From Streptomyces sp. NBC_00249 (lineage in GTDB: Bacteria > Actinomycetota > Actinomycetes > Streptomycetales > Streptomycetaceae), in assembly GCF_026342355.1 (NCBI RefSeq), contig NZ_JAPEMV010000008.1, forward strand, positions 416,315 through 480,314: a stretch of 64,000 nt of DNA, read 5' to 3'. The notes under the pieces are model-generated. The model worked only from the letters and a program-made list of their open reading frames with translations. It did no database searches and was not told the DNA's origin. Shown one piece after another: positions 1 through 8,358 of the stretch (its first letter is position 1; each line of letters begins with the position of its first letter). The position numbers and the translations under genes are program-made.

Positions 1-868
1 GGGTCGTGACGTCCTTGGCTCCGGTGAACAGGACGATCCCGAACTCGTTGAGGCACATGACGAGGACGAGGCTGCCGCCGGCGGCGAGGGCCGGGAGGGC
101 CTCGGGGAGGATCACCTGCCGGACGATCCGGGCGGGGCGGGCGCCGAGTCCGGCCGCGACCTCCAGCTGGGCGGTGTCCAGCTGGGAGAAGGCGGCGAGC
201 AGCGGGCGCATCACGAACGGCGTGAAGTAGGTGATCTCCGCGAGCAGGACGCCCCAGGGAGTGGCCAGGAAGTGGAAGGGGCCCTCCGAGACTCCGAAGA
301 AGTCCGTCCAGACGCCGTTGGCCATGCCCACGGTCCCGTAGATGAAGAGGAGGGCGAGGGTGATGAGGAAGGAGGGGAAGGAGAGGAAGACATCGATGAA
401 CTTGGCGACGGCCTTCGCTCCGGGGAACGGCACGAAGGCGATGACCAGCGCGAGCGCGAAACCGAGGACGAGACAGCCGACGGTGGCGCCGACGGCCAGC
501 CAGACGGTGGTGCCGAGCGCTTCGCGGAACGCGGTGGAGGCGAAGACGGAGGAGTACGCGTCGAAGGCGCCGCCGCCGTTCTCGGGGCTGAAGGACTGCT
601 GGACGACGAGGGCCAGCGGGTAGAGGAACACCAGCGCGAGGACGGCGACGGGGGGCACGGCCCAGACGCCGCGCGGCAACGCCGGCCCCCGGCGGGGGCG
701 GCGCGGGGCGGGCCGGGCTCGGGCCGGGCGGGCCGCCGGGGCGGGGGCGGCGGGGGCCGGGACCTTGGCCTGGGGCGGGACGGCGTCCGGGGCCGGGGGT
801 TGCACAGGGGCCGGGGGCTGCGCAGGGGCCGGGGTTCGGGTGGCGGCTCGCCGCGAGGCGTCAGGCAT
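1..868 (-). CDS. ABC transporter permease, 2-aminoethylphosphonate type (3' end outside window)
   Basis: Reading leftward from ATG at 868 gives an open frame to the window edge, so the C-terminus is missing. The product starts with about 60 Pro/Ala/Arg-rich residues and then several hydrophobic segments. An EAA-type loop (GLGARPARIVRQVILPEALP) that docks the ATPase follows near the edge. It should form the membrane channel of the importer energised by the neighbouring ATPase. The start overlaps the ATPase stop by 8 bp, which implies translational coupling. Substrate is inferred from the phosphonate catabolic genes upstream; the substrate-binding protein is probably further left. Confidence 0.85.
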   Translation of the reverse strand, partial: MPDASRRAATRTPAPAQPPAPVQPPAPDAVPPQAKVPAPAAPAPAARPARARPAPRRPRRGPALPRGVWAVPPVAVLALVFLYPLALVVQQSFSPENGGGAFDAYSSVFASTAFREALGTTVWLAVGATVGCLVLGFALALVIAFVPFPGAKAVAKFIDVFLSFPSFLITLALLFIYGTVGMANGVWTDFFGVSEGPFHFLATPWGVLLAEITYFTPFVMRPLLAAFSQLDTAQLEVAAGLGARPARIVRQVILPEALPALAAGGSLVLVMCLNEFGIVLFTGAKDVTT

Positions 869-1910
869 CCGACACCCCGGCGGCCAGCAGCACCGCGTCG
901 CGCGGCTCGAAGTGCAGGGTCACCTCGTCGCCCAGCGCCGGCGTCTCGCGCAGCTCGGGGAGGTCCGCCTTGACGCGGTGCCCGGCGACGTCGACGTAGA
1001 GCCGGTGCGTCGAGCCGCGCCACTGCACCTCGGCGATCGTGCCGCGCAGCGCGTTCGGCCCCTCGCCGAGCCCGAGCAGGTGCGGGCGTACGCACAGGGT
1101 GGCGGCGGAGCCCGGCGCGGCGGGCCCGTGGTCCAGGGTGAGCGGGCGGCCCTCGAACAGGGCGCCGCCCTCGGCGACCGTCACCGGGAGCAGGTTGGCG
1201 TTGCCGACGAAGGACGCGGTGAACTCGGTGCGCGGCGCCCGGTAGAGCTGCTGCGGGGTGCCGCAGTCCTGGAGGCGGGCCCGGTCCATGACGGCGATCC
1301 GGTCGGCCAGGGAGAGGGCCTCCACCTGGTCGTGGGTGACGTACAGGATGGAGACCTCGGGCAGTTCGCGGTGCAGCCGGGCCAGTTCGGCGAGCATCCC
1401 GGAACGCAGCTGGGCGTCGAGGGCGGAGAGCGGCTCGTCCAGGAGGAGGACGCCGGGGCGGATGGCGAGGGCGCGGGCGATGGCGACGCGCTGCTGCTGT
1501 CCGCCGGACAGTTCGCGGGGGTAGCGCCGGGCGTAGGCGGCCATCCCCGTCATCTCCAGGGCCTCGGTGACCCGGGCGGGTATCTCCGCCTTGGGTGCCT
1601 TCTGGGCGCGCAGGCCGAAGGCCACGTTGTCCTCGACCCGCATGTGCGGGAACAGCGCGTACTGCTGGACGACCATGCCGATGCCGCGCTTGTGCGGCGG
1701 GAGCCCGGTGACGTCCTCGCCGCCGATCAGCACCCGGCCGGAGACGGGCCGGACGAAACCGGCGACCGCGCGCAGCGCCGTGGTCTTGCCCGAGCCGGAG
1801 GGGCCGAGGAGGGCCATGACCTCGCCGGGTTCGACGGTGAGGTCGAGGGAGTCCAGGACGGTGGTGCCGTGGTAGGCGACCGAGACGGAGTCGAAGCGGA
1901 TGCCGCTCAC
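861..1910 (-). CDS. ABC transporter ATP-binding protein, phosphonate/AEP uptake
   Basis: The 349-aa product has Walker A GPSGSGKT (about 36-43), signature LSGGQQQ (134-140), Walker B LLLDEP (155-160) and an H-loop THD. A C-terminal TOBE-like domain follows, so it resembles the spermidine/AEP (PotA/PhnT) class of importer ATPases. The GTG start at 1910 forms a GTGA overlap with the hydrolase stop, so it is part of the same operon. It would power uptake through the permease at 1-868. The AEP assignment is inference from the adjacent phosphonatase-like hydrolase and FAD oxidoreductase; iron or polyamine uptake ATPases share the same architecture. Confidence 0.88.
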   Translation of the reverse strand: MSGIRFDSVSVAYHGTTVLDSLDLTVEPGEVMALLGPSGSGKTTALRAVAGFVRPVSGRVLIGGEDVTGLPPHKRGIGMVVQQYALFPHMRVEDNVAFGLRAQKAPKAEIPARVTEALEMTGMAAYARRYPRELSGGQQQRVAIARALAIRPGVLLLDEPLSALDAQLRSGMLAELARLHRELPEVSILYVTHDQVEALSLADRIAVMDRARLQDCGTPQQLYRAPRTEFTASFVGNANLLPVTVAEGGALFEGRPLTLDHGPAAPGSAATLCVRPHLLGLGEGPNALRGTIAEVQWRGSTHRLYVDVAGHRVKADLPELRETPALGDEVTLHFEPRDAVLLAAGVSDA

Positions 1911-2635
1911 ACCGGCTCCGCGGTGAGCAGGGCGGGGAGTTCGGCGATCGAGCCGAGGACGTGGGTGGCGCCGGCCCCGGTCAGCGCGGTGGCGTCGTGG
2001 GCCCCGGTGAGGACGCCGGCGACGATGCCCGCTCCGGCGCGGTTGCCGCTGAGCATGTCGTACGCGGTGTCTCCGGCGACGACGGTGTGGCGTACGTCGT
2101 CCACGGCGCCGGTGCGCAGGAAGGCGGCCAGCACCATGTCCGGGTAGGGGCGGCCGCGGCCGCCCGCGTCGGCGGGGCACAGGGTGAGGTCGGCGAGGTC
2201 CTGCCAGCCGAGGGCGTCGAGGATGGCGTCCTGGGTGACGCGGGCGAAGCCGGTGGTGAGGACGACGGTACGGCCGTCGGCGCGGAGCTTCTCGATGGTC
2301 TCGCGGGCGCCGGGGAGCGGGGCGACGAGGCCGCCGTCGACGAGTTCCCCGTAGGCCTGCTCGAAGGCGGAGTTGGCGCGCCGGGCGAGTTCCTCCGTAC
2401 CGAAGAGGTGGCGGAAGACGGAGATCTTCGACTCGCCCATGGTGTCGCGGACGTACTGGAGCTTGGCGGTGTGGTCGGCGCTGCCGGGCTCGACGCCGAG
2501 GTGGGCGGCGGCGCGGGCGAAGGCGCGCTCGACGAGGCCGCCGTCGGCGACGGTGGTGCCGGCCATGTCGAGGACGATCAGCTTCTTGTCGCTGTTGCGG
2601 TCGGTCGTATCGGTGGTGTCGGTGGTGTCGGTCAT
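1907..2635 (-). CDS. phosphonatase-like HAD hydrolase
   Basis: This 242-aa HAD-superfamily protein has nucleophile motif I LVLD-type LDMAGTTV (Asp at about 23), and GDTAYDM as the distal acidic motif. The cap contains MGESK at about 66-70, where true phosphonoacetaldehyde hydrolases (PhnX) carry the Schiff-base lysine in an MGxxK context. It therefore probably cleaves the C-P bond of phosphonoacetaldehyde, giving acetaldehyde and phosphate. ATG 2635 is chosen; an in-frame GTG at 2644 would make a GTGA overlap with the upstream oxidoreductase stop and is a real alternative. The N-terminus has a Thr-Asp repeat (TDTTDTTDTTD). Family is clear, exact substrate is inferred. Confidence 0.85.
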   Translation of the reverse strand: MTDTTDTTDTTDRNSDKKLIVLDMAGTTVADGGLVERAFARAAAHLGVEPGSADHTAKLQYVRDTMGESKISVFRHLFGTEELARRANSAFEQAYGELVDGGLVAPLPGARETIEKLRADGRTVVLTTGFARVTQDAILDALGWQDLADLTLCPADAGGRGRPYPDMVLAAFLRTGAVDDVRHTVVAGDTAYDMLSGNRAGAGIVAGVLTGAHDATALTGAGATHVLGSIAELPALLTAEPV

Positions 2636-2640
2636 GGTGT

Positions 2641-3762
2641 TCACCAGCCCAGTTCGTTCGCGGTGGTCTCGGCTATGGCGGGCGAGCAGGTCATGCCGCG
2701 GCCGCCGGGTCCGGTCACCAGCCAGACGCCGTCGGCCACCTGCTGGCGGTGGACGACGCGGGTGGTGTCGGTGCACTGCGCGTACACGCCCGCCCAGCGG
2801 TGCCTGATCTTCGGCAGGGGGCGGCCCAGGAAGGACTCGACGACCTCGGTGAGGTGCTCGTAGGGGTCTTCGAGGGTGTCGAACGCGAAGGGGTGCTCGT
2901 ACTCGTGGGTGTCGCCGATGGTCAGTCCGCCGTCCTGGCGCTGGACCATCAGCAGCTGCATCTTGTGCGCGGCGGCGACGGGCGCCTGCGCCTGCTCGGC
3001 GTTGAGCGCGTCGAGGGCCGGTGACTTGTACGCCGGGTAGTAGCGGAAGCTGTCGGCGTCCGCGACGGAGGTGGTCAGCGGTTCGCCCAGCGGGGCGGTC
3101 TGCATCATCTGGAGCCGGACGCGGCGCACGGGCAGGTCGGGGACCAGCTCGCGGACCAGGCCGGACAGCCAGGCGCCGGTGGCGAGGACGACGGCGTCGC
3201 CGCGGTGGACGTCGCCGTGGTCGTCGCGGACGGCGCCGGGGCCGGTCACCTCGCGGACCTCGCGTCCGGGCAGGAAGGTGTAGCGGCCGGAGGCCCGGAG
3301 GGCTTCGCGCAGGTGGAGCTGGGCGGTGCGCGGTTCGACGGCCGCGTCCCGCTCGCACCACAGGGCGGCCTCGAAGGCTCCGCGCAGGGCGGGGTTGATC
3401 TTCCGGGCCTCGGCCGCGGTGACCAGTTCGTAGCCCCGGGCGGCGGCGTCGGGGCGGGCCGTGGCCGCCTCGGCGACCGCGTACTCGCGGGCGTTCCGTA
3501 CGGGGGTGAGGGAGCCGATGGCGCGGAAGCCCAGGCCGGGCACCTCCGCGCCGATCCGCTCCCAGAGCTCCCGGGCCCGCAGGGCGGTGTCGAGCTCCTC
3601 GCCCCCGGCCCGGCCGCTGACCCAGATCTGGCCGAAATTGCGCAGTGACGCGCCGCGGGCCTCGGCCTCGCGCTCGATCTGGACGACCTCGTGGCCGCGT
3701 TGGACTGCTTGCCAGGCGTGCATGGTACCGACCACGCCGCCTCCGACGACTATGACTCTCAC
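2641..3762 (-). CDS. FAD-dependent oxidoreductase of phosphonate operon
   Basis: The 373-aa product begins at GTG 3762 directly with a Rossmann dinucleotide-binding motif (VIVVGGGVVGTMHAW) and ends with a DAO-type C-terminus (VTGPGGRGMTCSPA). This is the glycine-oxidase/DAO fold family that recurs next to phosphonatase-like hydrolases and AEP transporters. Members of that group oxidise aminoethylphosphonate or its N-methyl form to phosphonoacetaldehyde. No PhnW transaminase is visible here, so this enzyme may supply the aldehyde to the downstream hydrolase. The start is first in the operon, behind a 148-bp gap that carries an operator-like palindrome. Confidence 0.83.
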   Translation of the reverse strand: MRVIVVGGGVVGTMHAWQAVQRGHEVVQIEREAEARGASLRNFGQIWVSGRAGGEELDTALRARELWERIGAEVPGLGFRAIGSLTPVRNAREYAVAEAATARPDAAARGYELVTAAEARKINPALRGAFEAALWCERDAAVEPRTAQLHLREALRASGRYTFLPGREVREVTGPGAVRDDHGDVHRGDAVVLATGAWLSGLVRELVPDLPVRRVRLQMMQTAPLGEPLTTSVADADSFRYYPAYKSPALDALNAEQAQAPVAAAHKMQLLMVQRQDGGLTIGDTHEYEHPFAFDTLEDPYEHLTEVVESFLGRPLPKIRHRWAGVYAQCTDTTRVVHRQQVADGVWLVTGPGGRGMTCSPAIAETTANELGW

Positions 3763-3836
3763 GCCGTCCAAGGTGGCGGTGGTCCGTGACCCTCGAGGAT
3801 CCGTCCGGCGACGGGGCGGTGAACAGCCCCCGACGC

Positions 3837-3848
3837 TTGGACTAGACC
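3837..3848. promoter_or_regulatory. GntR/UTRA-type operator candidate upstream of phosphonate operon
   Basis: The sequence TTGGACTAGACC sits in the gap between the GntR gene and the FAD oxidoreductase start. It differs at one central position from the TGGTCTAGACC core bound by DasR-like GntR/UTRA regulators. The adjacent GntR protein is the natural candidate ligand-responsive repressor. Cross-recognition by the global regulator DasR is possible. Confidence 0.55.
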
Positions 3849-3910
3849 CGTTATCGTTCCGTGATGTGGAGAGGTCCGTTTTCATGCGGTGTGGGGGGAG
3901 TTCCGGAGGG

Positions 3911-4681
3911 CTACTCGGGCCGCAGACGGGTCGTGAAGCTGAACCGGTCACCACGGTAGAGCGAACGCACCCGCTCCAGCGGCCGGCCGTCCTGGTCCCG
4001 GGAGAAGCGGTGGATGAGCAGCATCGGGAGCGCGGGCGGGGTACCGATCAGCAGGGCCTCGCGGGGGGTGGCGAGGACCGTCTCCAGCTTCTCGTCGGCG
4101 TCCCCGAAGGCGATGCCGAGGCTGTCGTGGAGGTAGCCGTAGAAGGAGGAGTCCGGCTGGAAATCGACGTCGAGGCGGGGCGCGCGGGCGACACGGACGT
4201 ACGTGCTCTCCAGGCCGACGCGCTCGTCGTCGGCGAGCAGCACGCGCTCCAGGTGCCAGACCGGCTCCCCGGCCTCGGCGCCGATGCCGGGGGCGAGCTC
4301 GGGCGGGCAGGGGAAGCGCTCCAGGCCGATGAGGTGACGGCCGGGGCAGCGGCCCTGGCGGCGCACGCCCTCGGTGTAGCTGGCGAGCGACAGGGGCTGC
4401 TCCAGCTTGGGCCCGGCGACGACGGTACCGCGCCCGGAGCGGCGGAGCCGGCCTTCCAGCAGCAGCTCGCGCAGGGCCTGGCGCACGGTCTCGCGGGACA
4501 CCTCGTACCGCTCGGCGAGATCGCGCTCGGTGGGCAGCACGCCGCCTTCGCCGAGCTCGTCGAGGAGGTCGGCGATGTGCGCCTTGACGGCGTAGTACTT
4601 GGGGATGCGGCCGTGCTCGGGGATCCCGGAGCGGACGGGCGCGCCGGGGCGGTGGGCCGGGGTCTGGGTCTGTTCTTCCAC
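3911..4681 (-). CDS. GntR/UTRA-family transcriptional regulator
   Basis: The 256-aa protein has an N-terminal winged helix (about 28-95) with the GntR signature LPTERDLAERYEVSRETVRQAL and a C-terminal UTRA effector domain ending SLYRGDRFSFTTRLRPE. This is the HutC/PhnF/DasR class. It lies immediately upstream of, and on the same strand as, the phosphonate uptake and degradation genes. It likely represses them until a phosphonate or phosphorylated ligand binds. The palindrome at 3837-3848 is the proposed site. The regulator family is certain from sequence; the ligand is inferred from context. Confidence 0.9.
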   Translation of the reverse strand: MEEQTQTPAHRPGAPVRSGIPEHGRIPKYYAVKAHIADLLDELGEGGVLPTERDLAERYEVSRETVRQALRELLLEGRLRRSGRGTVVAGPKLEQPLSLASYTEGVRRQGRCPGRHLIGLERFPCPPELAPGIGAEAGEPVWHLERVLLADDERVGLESTYVRVARAPRLDVDFQPDSSFYGYLHDSLGIAFGDADEKLETVLATPREALLIGTPPALPMLLIHRFSRDQDGRPLERVRSLYRGDRFSFTTRLRPE

Positions 4682-4728
4682 GTGGGGACTGTACGCGGGG
4701 CAGATGTACGGAGATCAGCGCGCGGGGA

Positions 4729-5499
4729 TCAGCGCGCGGGCGGCCGGCGCAGGCGGCGGGACCCGAGGAGCAGCCCGCCGCCGGCGGTGAGGGCGGCGAC
4801 AGCCCCGGCCCCGTAGGCCCATGCGCGGGCGCGGGGTCCGGTGTGCGCGAGGGAACCCGCCTCGCCCGTGCCGTCCTCATCCCCCTCCACGGTGAAGCGG
4901 TAGCCTCCGGCCTCGCCGACCCAGTCGCCGTCGTCGCCCTTCTCGCCCTTGCGCTGGACGAGGGCGGCGTCGGCGAGGACCTCGCCGTGGGGGGCGTCGG
5001 GGGCGAAGGCGAGGCGCACCTTGACGGTGACCGATCCGCCGGCGCCGACGGAGAAGCCGGAGAAGGCGTCACCGCCGTCGAACACGGCGATGATCTCGTC
5101 ACGGTCGGTGCGCTCCAGGCTGACGGGGTAGGGGCCGCCGGGGGCCTCGAACTCCATCCGCAGGTGGGCGGGGCGCAGGGCCCGGGCCTGGTCGGTGAGG
5201 ACGATGACGGGGTGGATCGCCGTGCACTCGGCGTGGGTGGTGTTGGTCAGGTCCAGCAGCCAGCTCTGCGCGTCGCCGCCGGCCCGGTAGACGGCGGGGC
5301 CGCCACGGATGCGCGCGCCGATGGGGAACGCCGGGCTCTTGCCGTCGCCGCAGGTGGCGTGTGCGCGGGAGGGCAGCGCGGGGGCGGGTCGGGCACCGCC
5401 GCCGGTCCCGATGTCCGCGACGGCGGAGGGCGCGGCGGTGGCGAGGAGGACGACGGTGAGGGCCAGGGCTTTGCGCACCCGCGTTTCGCGCACTCGCAT
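4729..5499 (-). CDS. secreted sortase-anchored surface protein (LAHTG motif)
   Basis: The 256-aa precursor has a basic N-terminus and hydrophobic signal peptide with an Ala-x-Ala-type site (about residues 1-29). An extracellular domain with two Cys follows. The C-terminus is a cell-wall sorting signal: LAHTG, a hydrophobic segment, then an Arg-rich tail. LAxTG is the motif used by actinobacterial class E sortases, and one such enzyme is encoded at 10658-11551. The function of the exposed domain is not recognised. The gene is monocistronic, with a short tandem repeat just upstream of its start. Confidence 0.75.
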   Translation of the reverse strand: MRVRETRVRKALALTVVLLATAAPSAVADIGTGGGARPAPALPSRAHATCGDGKSPAFPIGARIRGGPAVYRAGGDAQSWLLDLTNTTHAECTAIHPVIVLTDQARALRPAHLRMEFEAPGGPYPVSLERTDRDEIIAVFDGGDAFSGFSVGAGGSVTVKVRLAFAPDAPHGEVLADAALVQRKGEKGDDGDWVGEAGGYRFTVEGDEDGTGEAGSLAHTGPRARAWAYGAGAVAALTAGGGLLLGSRRLRRPPAR

Positions 5500-5530
5500 G
5501 AAAGACCCTCGCTGCTAGCCGGACCGAACA

Positions 5531-5580
5531 GAACTGAACTGGGACTGGAACTGGGACTGGAACTGGAACTGGAACTGACT
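5531..5580. repeat. degenerate GGAACT/GGGACT tandem repeat
   Basis: About eight hexamer units of GAACTG or GGGACTG type follow each other in the upstream region of the surface-protein gene. Units vary by one base. Such a repeat could alter promoter spacing by slippage, but no direct evidence is available. Confidence 0.7.
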
Positions 5581-5767
5581 GATGATCGGACGAGGTGACA
5601 ATCACCCCACCCCTGCCCGCACCCTGCCACGCCCCCCAACCCCACCCACCCCCGGCACGCCTCCCCACCCCCTTTTCCCCCCGAACGGCCGTACAACGCC
5701 AACCGGCGACGGGGACACCCGCCACGGGGTGCATGCCGCCTCGCGGGCCGGGCAGCCCCGGCCACAT

Positions 5768-5816
5768 CCAGCCCCGCCGGCGCTTGAGGCGCGGGGCCCG
5801 GGGCGGAGCCCCGAGG
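5768..5816 (+). repeat. dispersed GC-rich intergenic repeat, copy 1
   Basis: The unit begins CCAGCCCCGCCGGCG, continues TTGAGGCGCGG and ends in a GGGGCGGAGCCCC palindrome. The same unit recurs at 5832, 22931 (inverted), 40698, 46984 and 59609. It looks like a REP-type Streptomyces intergenic element able to form a hairpin. Confidence 0.8.
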
Positions 5817-5831
5817 TACGCCGCGCCACCC

Positions 5832-5880
5832 CCAGCCCCGCCGGCGTTTGAGGCGCGGGGTCCGGGGCGGAGCCCCGGGG
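5832..5880 (+). repeat. dispersed GC-rich intergenic repeat, copy 2
   Basis: This is a direct repeat of the unit at 5768-5816, 15 bp downstream of it, with only one or two substitutions. Tandem placement suggests local duplication. Confidence 0.8.
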
Positions 5881-6005
5881 AACGGGCGAAGGGCGGGGCG
5901 GGGAGCAGCACCGCGCAGCGGACCCGCGCACGCCGGGGCACGGCGACGGCGACGGTCCACGCCGGCCGGGCAGCGACACACGCACCCCGCCGGGCCACGG
6001 CAACG

Positions 6006-7085
6006 TCACCCCCGCCCGAACACCGGCCCCAGCGCCAGTTCCGCCGCCCCCTCCGCGACCCCCCGCTCGGCCAGAGCCACCACCCCCGGCAGCCCCCGCC
6101 GGTCCAGCACCGACCGGACCCCCTCCACGAACACCTCCGGCGTCGCGGCCACGACCCGGCCGCCCAGCAGCACCCGGTCCACGTCGAGCAGCGCGACCAG
6201 GTTCGCCGCCCCCTCCCCGAGGATCCGCGCCGCCCCGCCCAGGTCGCCCCGCGCCACCGCGTCCAGGCAGAGCACCTCCAGGCAGCCCCGCCCCCCGCAC
6301 CGGCACGCCGGCCCGTCCAGCCGCAGCACCTGGTGGCCGAACTCCCCGGCCGCCGAGCGGGCCCCGCGGTGGATCCCGCCGCCGAGCCGCAGCCCGGCCC
6401 CGAGCCCGGTGCCCACGTGGAGGTACACCGAGGTTCCGGGTTCGGGCCCGGCGGGAGCCCCTGCCGCGACCCCGGCGTTGGTGTCCTTGTCCAGCACCAC
6501 CGGCAGTCCCAGCCGCCCCTGGAGCACCTCCCGCAAGGGGTATCCGGCCCAGTCGGGGAATCCCGTCACCCGCCCCAGCACCCCGCTGCGCCAGTCCAGC
6601 GGCCCCGGCGCGGCGACGCCCACCCCGAGCAGGGGCGGGCCCGCGCGCTCGCGGACCCGTACGACCGCCCGTAGGGCCGCGTCCACGACCGGGTCCGGGC
6701 CCGCCCCGAAGTCCAGCGGCCCGTTCCACCGCGCGAGCACGCTGCCCGCGAGGTCGACCCGTACCGCTGTCAGCTCGTCCCGGTCCAGGTGCACGCCCAC
6801 CGCGTGGCGGGCCCCCGGGACCAGCCGCAGCAGCGTGCGCGGTTTGCCGCCGGTGGACGCGCCGCGCCCGGCCTCCGCCACCAGACCCTCGGCCGCGAGC
6901 CGGGCCATGATCTTGCTGACGGCCTGCGGGGTGAGGCCCGTACGGGCGGCGAGCTCGGCGCGGCCCAGTCCCGGCGCGCCGGCGGCGCGCAGCAGGTCCA
7001 GCAGCAGTGCCTCGTTGTGCTCGCGCAGGGCCGGCAGGTTCGCCCCGCCCCGACTGCCGTCACTGCCCGTGCTGCCCCTGTTCAC
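6006..7085 (-). CDS. ROK-family transcriptional regulator
   Basis: The 359-aa protein, from GTG 7085, has an N-terminal MarR-like winged helix (about 20-85: GRAELAARTGLTPQAVSKIMARL). A ROK sugar-kinase-like domain follows, with the GHQV histidine and zinc cluster CRCGGRGCLEVLC (about 270-285). Such proteins are usually sugar-responsive repressors without kinase activity. It is divergent from a Gfo/Idh/MocA oxidoreductase across a 55-bp gap that contains a perfect palindrome, so auto- and cross-regulation are likely. Confidence 0.9.
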   Translation of the reverse strand: MNRGSTGSDGSRGGANLPALREHNEALLLDLLRAAGAPGLGRAELAARTGLTPQAVSKIMARLAAEGLVAEAGRGASTGGKPRTLLRLVPGARHAVGVHLDRDELTAVRVDLAGSVLARWNGPLDFGAGPDPVVDAALRAVVRVRERAGPPLLGVGVAAPGPLDWRSGVLGRVTGFPDWAGYPLREVLQGRLGLPVVLDKDTNAGVAAGAPAGPEPGTSVYLHVGTGLGAGLRLGGGIHRGARSAAGEFGHQVLRLDGPACRCGGRGCLEVLCLDAVARGDLGGAARILGEGAANLVALLDVDRVLLGGRVVAATPEVFVEGVRSVLDRRGLPGVVALAERGVAEGAAELALGPVFGRG

Positions 7086-7115
7086 CCGCCCATTCTCCAC
7101 CCTCCTTGCACTTAC

Positions 7116-7128
7116 GCAACAGTGTTGC
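7116..7128. promoter_or_regulatory. perfect palindrome between ROK regulator and oxidoreductase
   Basis: GCAACAGTGTTGC is a perfect inverted repeat with a one-base centre, 31 bp from the ROK start and 12 bp from the oxidoreductase start. Its position in a 55-bp divergent promoter makes it the likely ROK operator. Confidence 0.65.
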
Positions 7129-7140
7129 CAAAGTGGATCC

Positions 7141-8274
7141 ATGAACGCCTCCCCCACCGCACCCCCCACGGCGCCCCCCACCACACGCCCGCTGCGCGTC
7201 GCGCTCGTCGGCTACGGACTCGCCGGTTCCGTCTTCCACGCCCCCCTCGTGTCCGCCACCGAGGGACTCGTCCTCGACACCGTCGTCACCTCCGACCCCG
7301 GCCGCCAGGCCCAGGCCCGCGAGGCCTACGAGGGCGTCCGGATCGTCGCCTCCGCCGCCGAGCTGTGGGACCGCGCGGGCGGCGGGGACGCCCCCGACCT
7401 CGTCGTCGTCGCCTCCCCCAACAAGACGCACGTCCCGCTCGCCACGGCCGCCCTCACCGCCGACATCCCCGTGGTCGTGGACAAGCCGCTCGCCGCCACC
7501 GCCGCCGAGGCCCGCGCACTCGCCGCCACCGCCGAGCGCACCGGCACCTTCCTCTCCGTCTTCCAGAACCGCCGCTGGGACAACGACTTCCTCACGGTGC
7601 GCAAACTCCTCGCGGACGGCGAACTCGGCGAGATCCAGCGCTTCGAGTCCCGCTTCGAGCGCTGGCGGCCGCAGCTCAAGGGCGGCTGGCGCGAGTCCGG
7701 CGCCCCGGAGGAGATCGGCGGCCTGCTCTACGACCTCGGCAGCCACGTCGTGGACCAGGCGCTGGTGCTGTTCGGCCCGGCCGTACGGGTCTACGCGGAG
7801 GCCGACGTACGCCGCCCGGGCGCCGAGACCGACGACGACACCTTCATCGCGGTCACCCACGCGAACGGGGTCCGCTCGCACCTCTACGTCAGCGCCACCA
7901 CCGCCCAGCTCGGCCCGCGCTTCCGCGTCCTCGGCTCCCGCGCGGGCTACGTGAAGTACGGCCTGGACCCCCAGGAGGCCGCCCTGCGCGAGGGCCTGCG
8001 GCCGGGCGGCGACGAGGACACCCTGTGGGGCGAGGAGCCGCCGCACCTGTGGGGCCGCCTCGGCTCCGGCGAGTCCCCGCTGACCGGCGGCGGGATCCCG
8101 GTGCCGACCGAGCACGGCGACTACCCCGCCTACTACGCGGCGGTCGCGGCGGCCCTGCGTACGGGCGGCCCGGCGCCGGTCACCGCGCACGAGGCGGCGC
8201 ACTGCCTGGCCGTACTGGAGGCGGCGCTCCGCTCCTCCCGCGACGGCGTGGCCGTGGACATCGACCCGGCGTAA
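7141..8274 (+). CDS. Gfo/Idh/MocA-family NAD(P)-dependent oxidoreductase
   Basis: The 377-aa product has an N-terminal Rossmann fold (RVALVGYGLAGSVFHAPL, about 20-37) and the EKP-like VDKPLA motif. The C-terminal Gfo/Idh substrate domain contains YDLGSHVVDQAL, where the catalytic His lies. These enzymes oxidise sugars, inositols or sugar derivatives. Specific substrate is not predictable. It is divergently transcribed from the ROK regulator, which is consistent with a sugar-induced single-gene catabolic unit. A strong bidirectional terminator follows. Confidence 0.88.
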   Translation: MNASPTAPPTAPPTTRPLRVALVGYGLAGSVFHAPLVSATEGLVLDTVVTSDPGRQAQAREAYEGVRIVASAAELWDRAGGGDAPDLVVVASPNKTHVPLATAALTADIPVVVDKPLAATAAEARALAATAERTGTFLSVFQNRRWDNDFLTVRKLLADGELGEIQRFESRFERWRPQLKGGWRESGAPEEIGGLLYDLGSHVVDQALVLFGPAVRVYAEADVRRPGAETDDDTFIAVTHANGVRSHLYVSATTAQLGPRFRVLGSRAGYVKYGLDPQEAALREGLRPGGDEDTLWGEEPPHLWGRLGSGESPLTGGGIPVPTEHGDYPAYYAAVAAALRTGGPAPVTAHEAAHCLAVLEAALRSSRDGVAVDIDPA

Positions 8275-8309
8275 CCGTTCCCCGCCGGCCCGCGCACCGG
8301 GAACGCGGA

Positions 8310-8340
8310 AGGGGCGGCCCGCCACCGGCGGACCGCCCCT
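8310..8340. terminator. bidirectional hairpin terminator
   Basis: AGGGGCGG...CCGCCCCT arms form a 14-bp stem with one mismatch and a 3-nt loop between two convergent genes. Confidence 0.8.
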
Positions 8341-8358
8341 CCCCCTCTACGGCGAGGG

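Larger units (their letters stand above)
5500..6005. other. 506-bp intergenic region with repeats
   Basis: This gap carries a GGAACT-type tandem repeat near the surface-protein promoter and then a C-rich stretch. It also holds two direct copies of the GC-rich dispersed element. No gene with convincing codon bias was found in it. Confidence 0.6.

Noticed and set aside
765..2147. Long plus-strand frame opposite the phosphonate operon
   Set aside because: Its sequence is the GC-rich shadow of the ABC ATPase and hydrolase; no domain and poor start context.
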